Of a DNA stretch of 13,602 nucleotides, positions 13,486 to 13,602 are shown in pieces. Made by a program: the position numbers and the translations under genes. Below the pieces are notes generated by a model. It was not told where the DNA came from. It saw nothing but the letters and a program-made list of their open reading frames with translations, and did not search any database. The stretch is from JAAZFF01 sp964405775 (GTDB taxonomy: Bacteria > Verrucomicrobiota > Kiritimatiellia > RFP12 > UBA3636): positions 1 to 13,602 of the forward strand of contig CAYOPG010000062.1 of assembly GCA_964405775.1 (NCBI GenBank), given 5' to 3'. Positions within the stretch are counted from its first letter, which is position 1. Each line of letters begins with the position of its first letter.

Positions 13486-13602
13486 CGTCACGCGATAAAA
13501 AGTAATAGTATGACATTTTTCCGGTTTTTTCCGCAAGTCTTTTCCCGTGACATCGATCGGTATTGAGATTCGAGCGCAAGTATCTTGCAGATAGTGTTTT
13601 CC

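Noticed and set aside
13505..13536. Possible acc operon promoter TTGCGG...TACTAT on the minus strand
   Set aside because: The spacer is 20 bases and the -10 matches only four of six positions; too weak to annotate.
13235..13579. Minus-strand open frame across the start of accD
   Set aside because: It overlaps the AccD zinc ribbon in another frame, and its sequence is unlike any family I recognise.

Overview
The window looks like chromosomal core sequence of a Gram-negative bacterium, with about half G+C, tightly packed genes and Shine-Dalgarno-type starts. HldD (an enzyme for the heptose of lipopolysaccharide cores) implies an outer membrane. A Hanks-type (pseudo)kinase, a DUF3127 protein and an AmmeMemoRadiSam B/A fusion beside AccA/AccD would suit the PVC superphylum (Verrucomicrobiota, Kiritimatiellota, Lentisphaerota). 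That placement is a guess from gene content; no marker RNA gene is present. I see no mobile element, CRISPR array, tRNA, rRNA or frameshifted gene.

Layout. 189-4708 (+): galM, then a membrane-anchored kinase-fold protein that has lost nearly all catalytic residues, joined by an ATGA overlap to a polytopic GT-C-type glycosyltransferase. 4718-6478 (-): hldD and a TatD-family hydrolase as a two-gene operon converging on the GT-C gene. 6479-6701: a divergent control region with a candidate promoter on each strand around an inverted repeat. 6702-8186 (+): a fused MEMO1/AMMECR1-type protein. 8183-9437 (-): a small OB-like DUF3127 protein with an SSB-like acidic tail, followed one base later by prmC. 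9438-9597: the promoter for that pair and a gap without a clear terminator. 9598-13395 (-): an operon read accD, accA, then a PycB/OadA-type carboxyltransferase carrying a complete AccB-like biotin carrier at its C-terminus. 13396-13602: the leader of this operon, with two stem-loops and no gene.

The most interesting part is the accD-accA-carboxyltransferase/BCCP operon. It encodes two carboxyltransferases (keto acid and acetyl-CoA) and one biotin carrier, but no biotin carboxylase. This matches the parts list of a transcarboxylase such as propionibacterial methylmalonyl-CoA carboxytransferase, with acetyl-CoA replacing propionyl-CoA. One reading is that carboxyl groups from oxaloacetate are passed directly to acetyl-CoA to make malonyl-CoA without ATP. 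The alternative is ordinary acetyl-CoA carboxylase plus pyruvate carboxylase sharing a carrier, with accC elsewhere. The second point of interest is the pseudokinase-glycosyltransferase pair.
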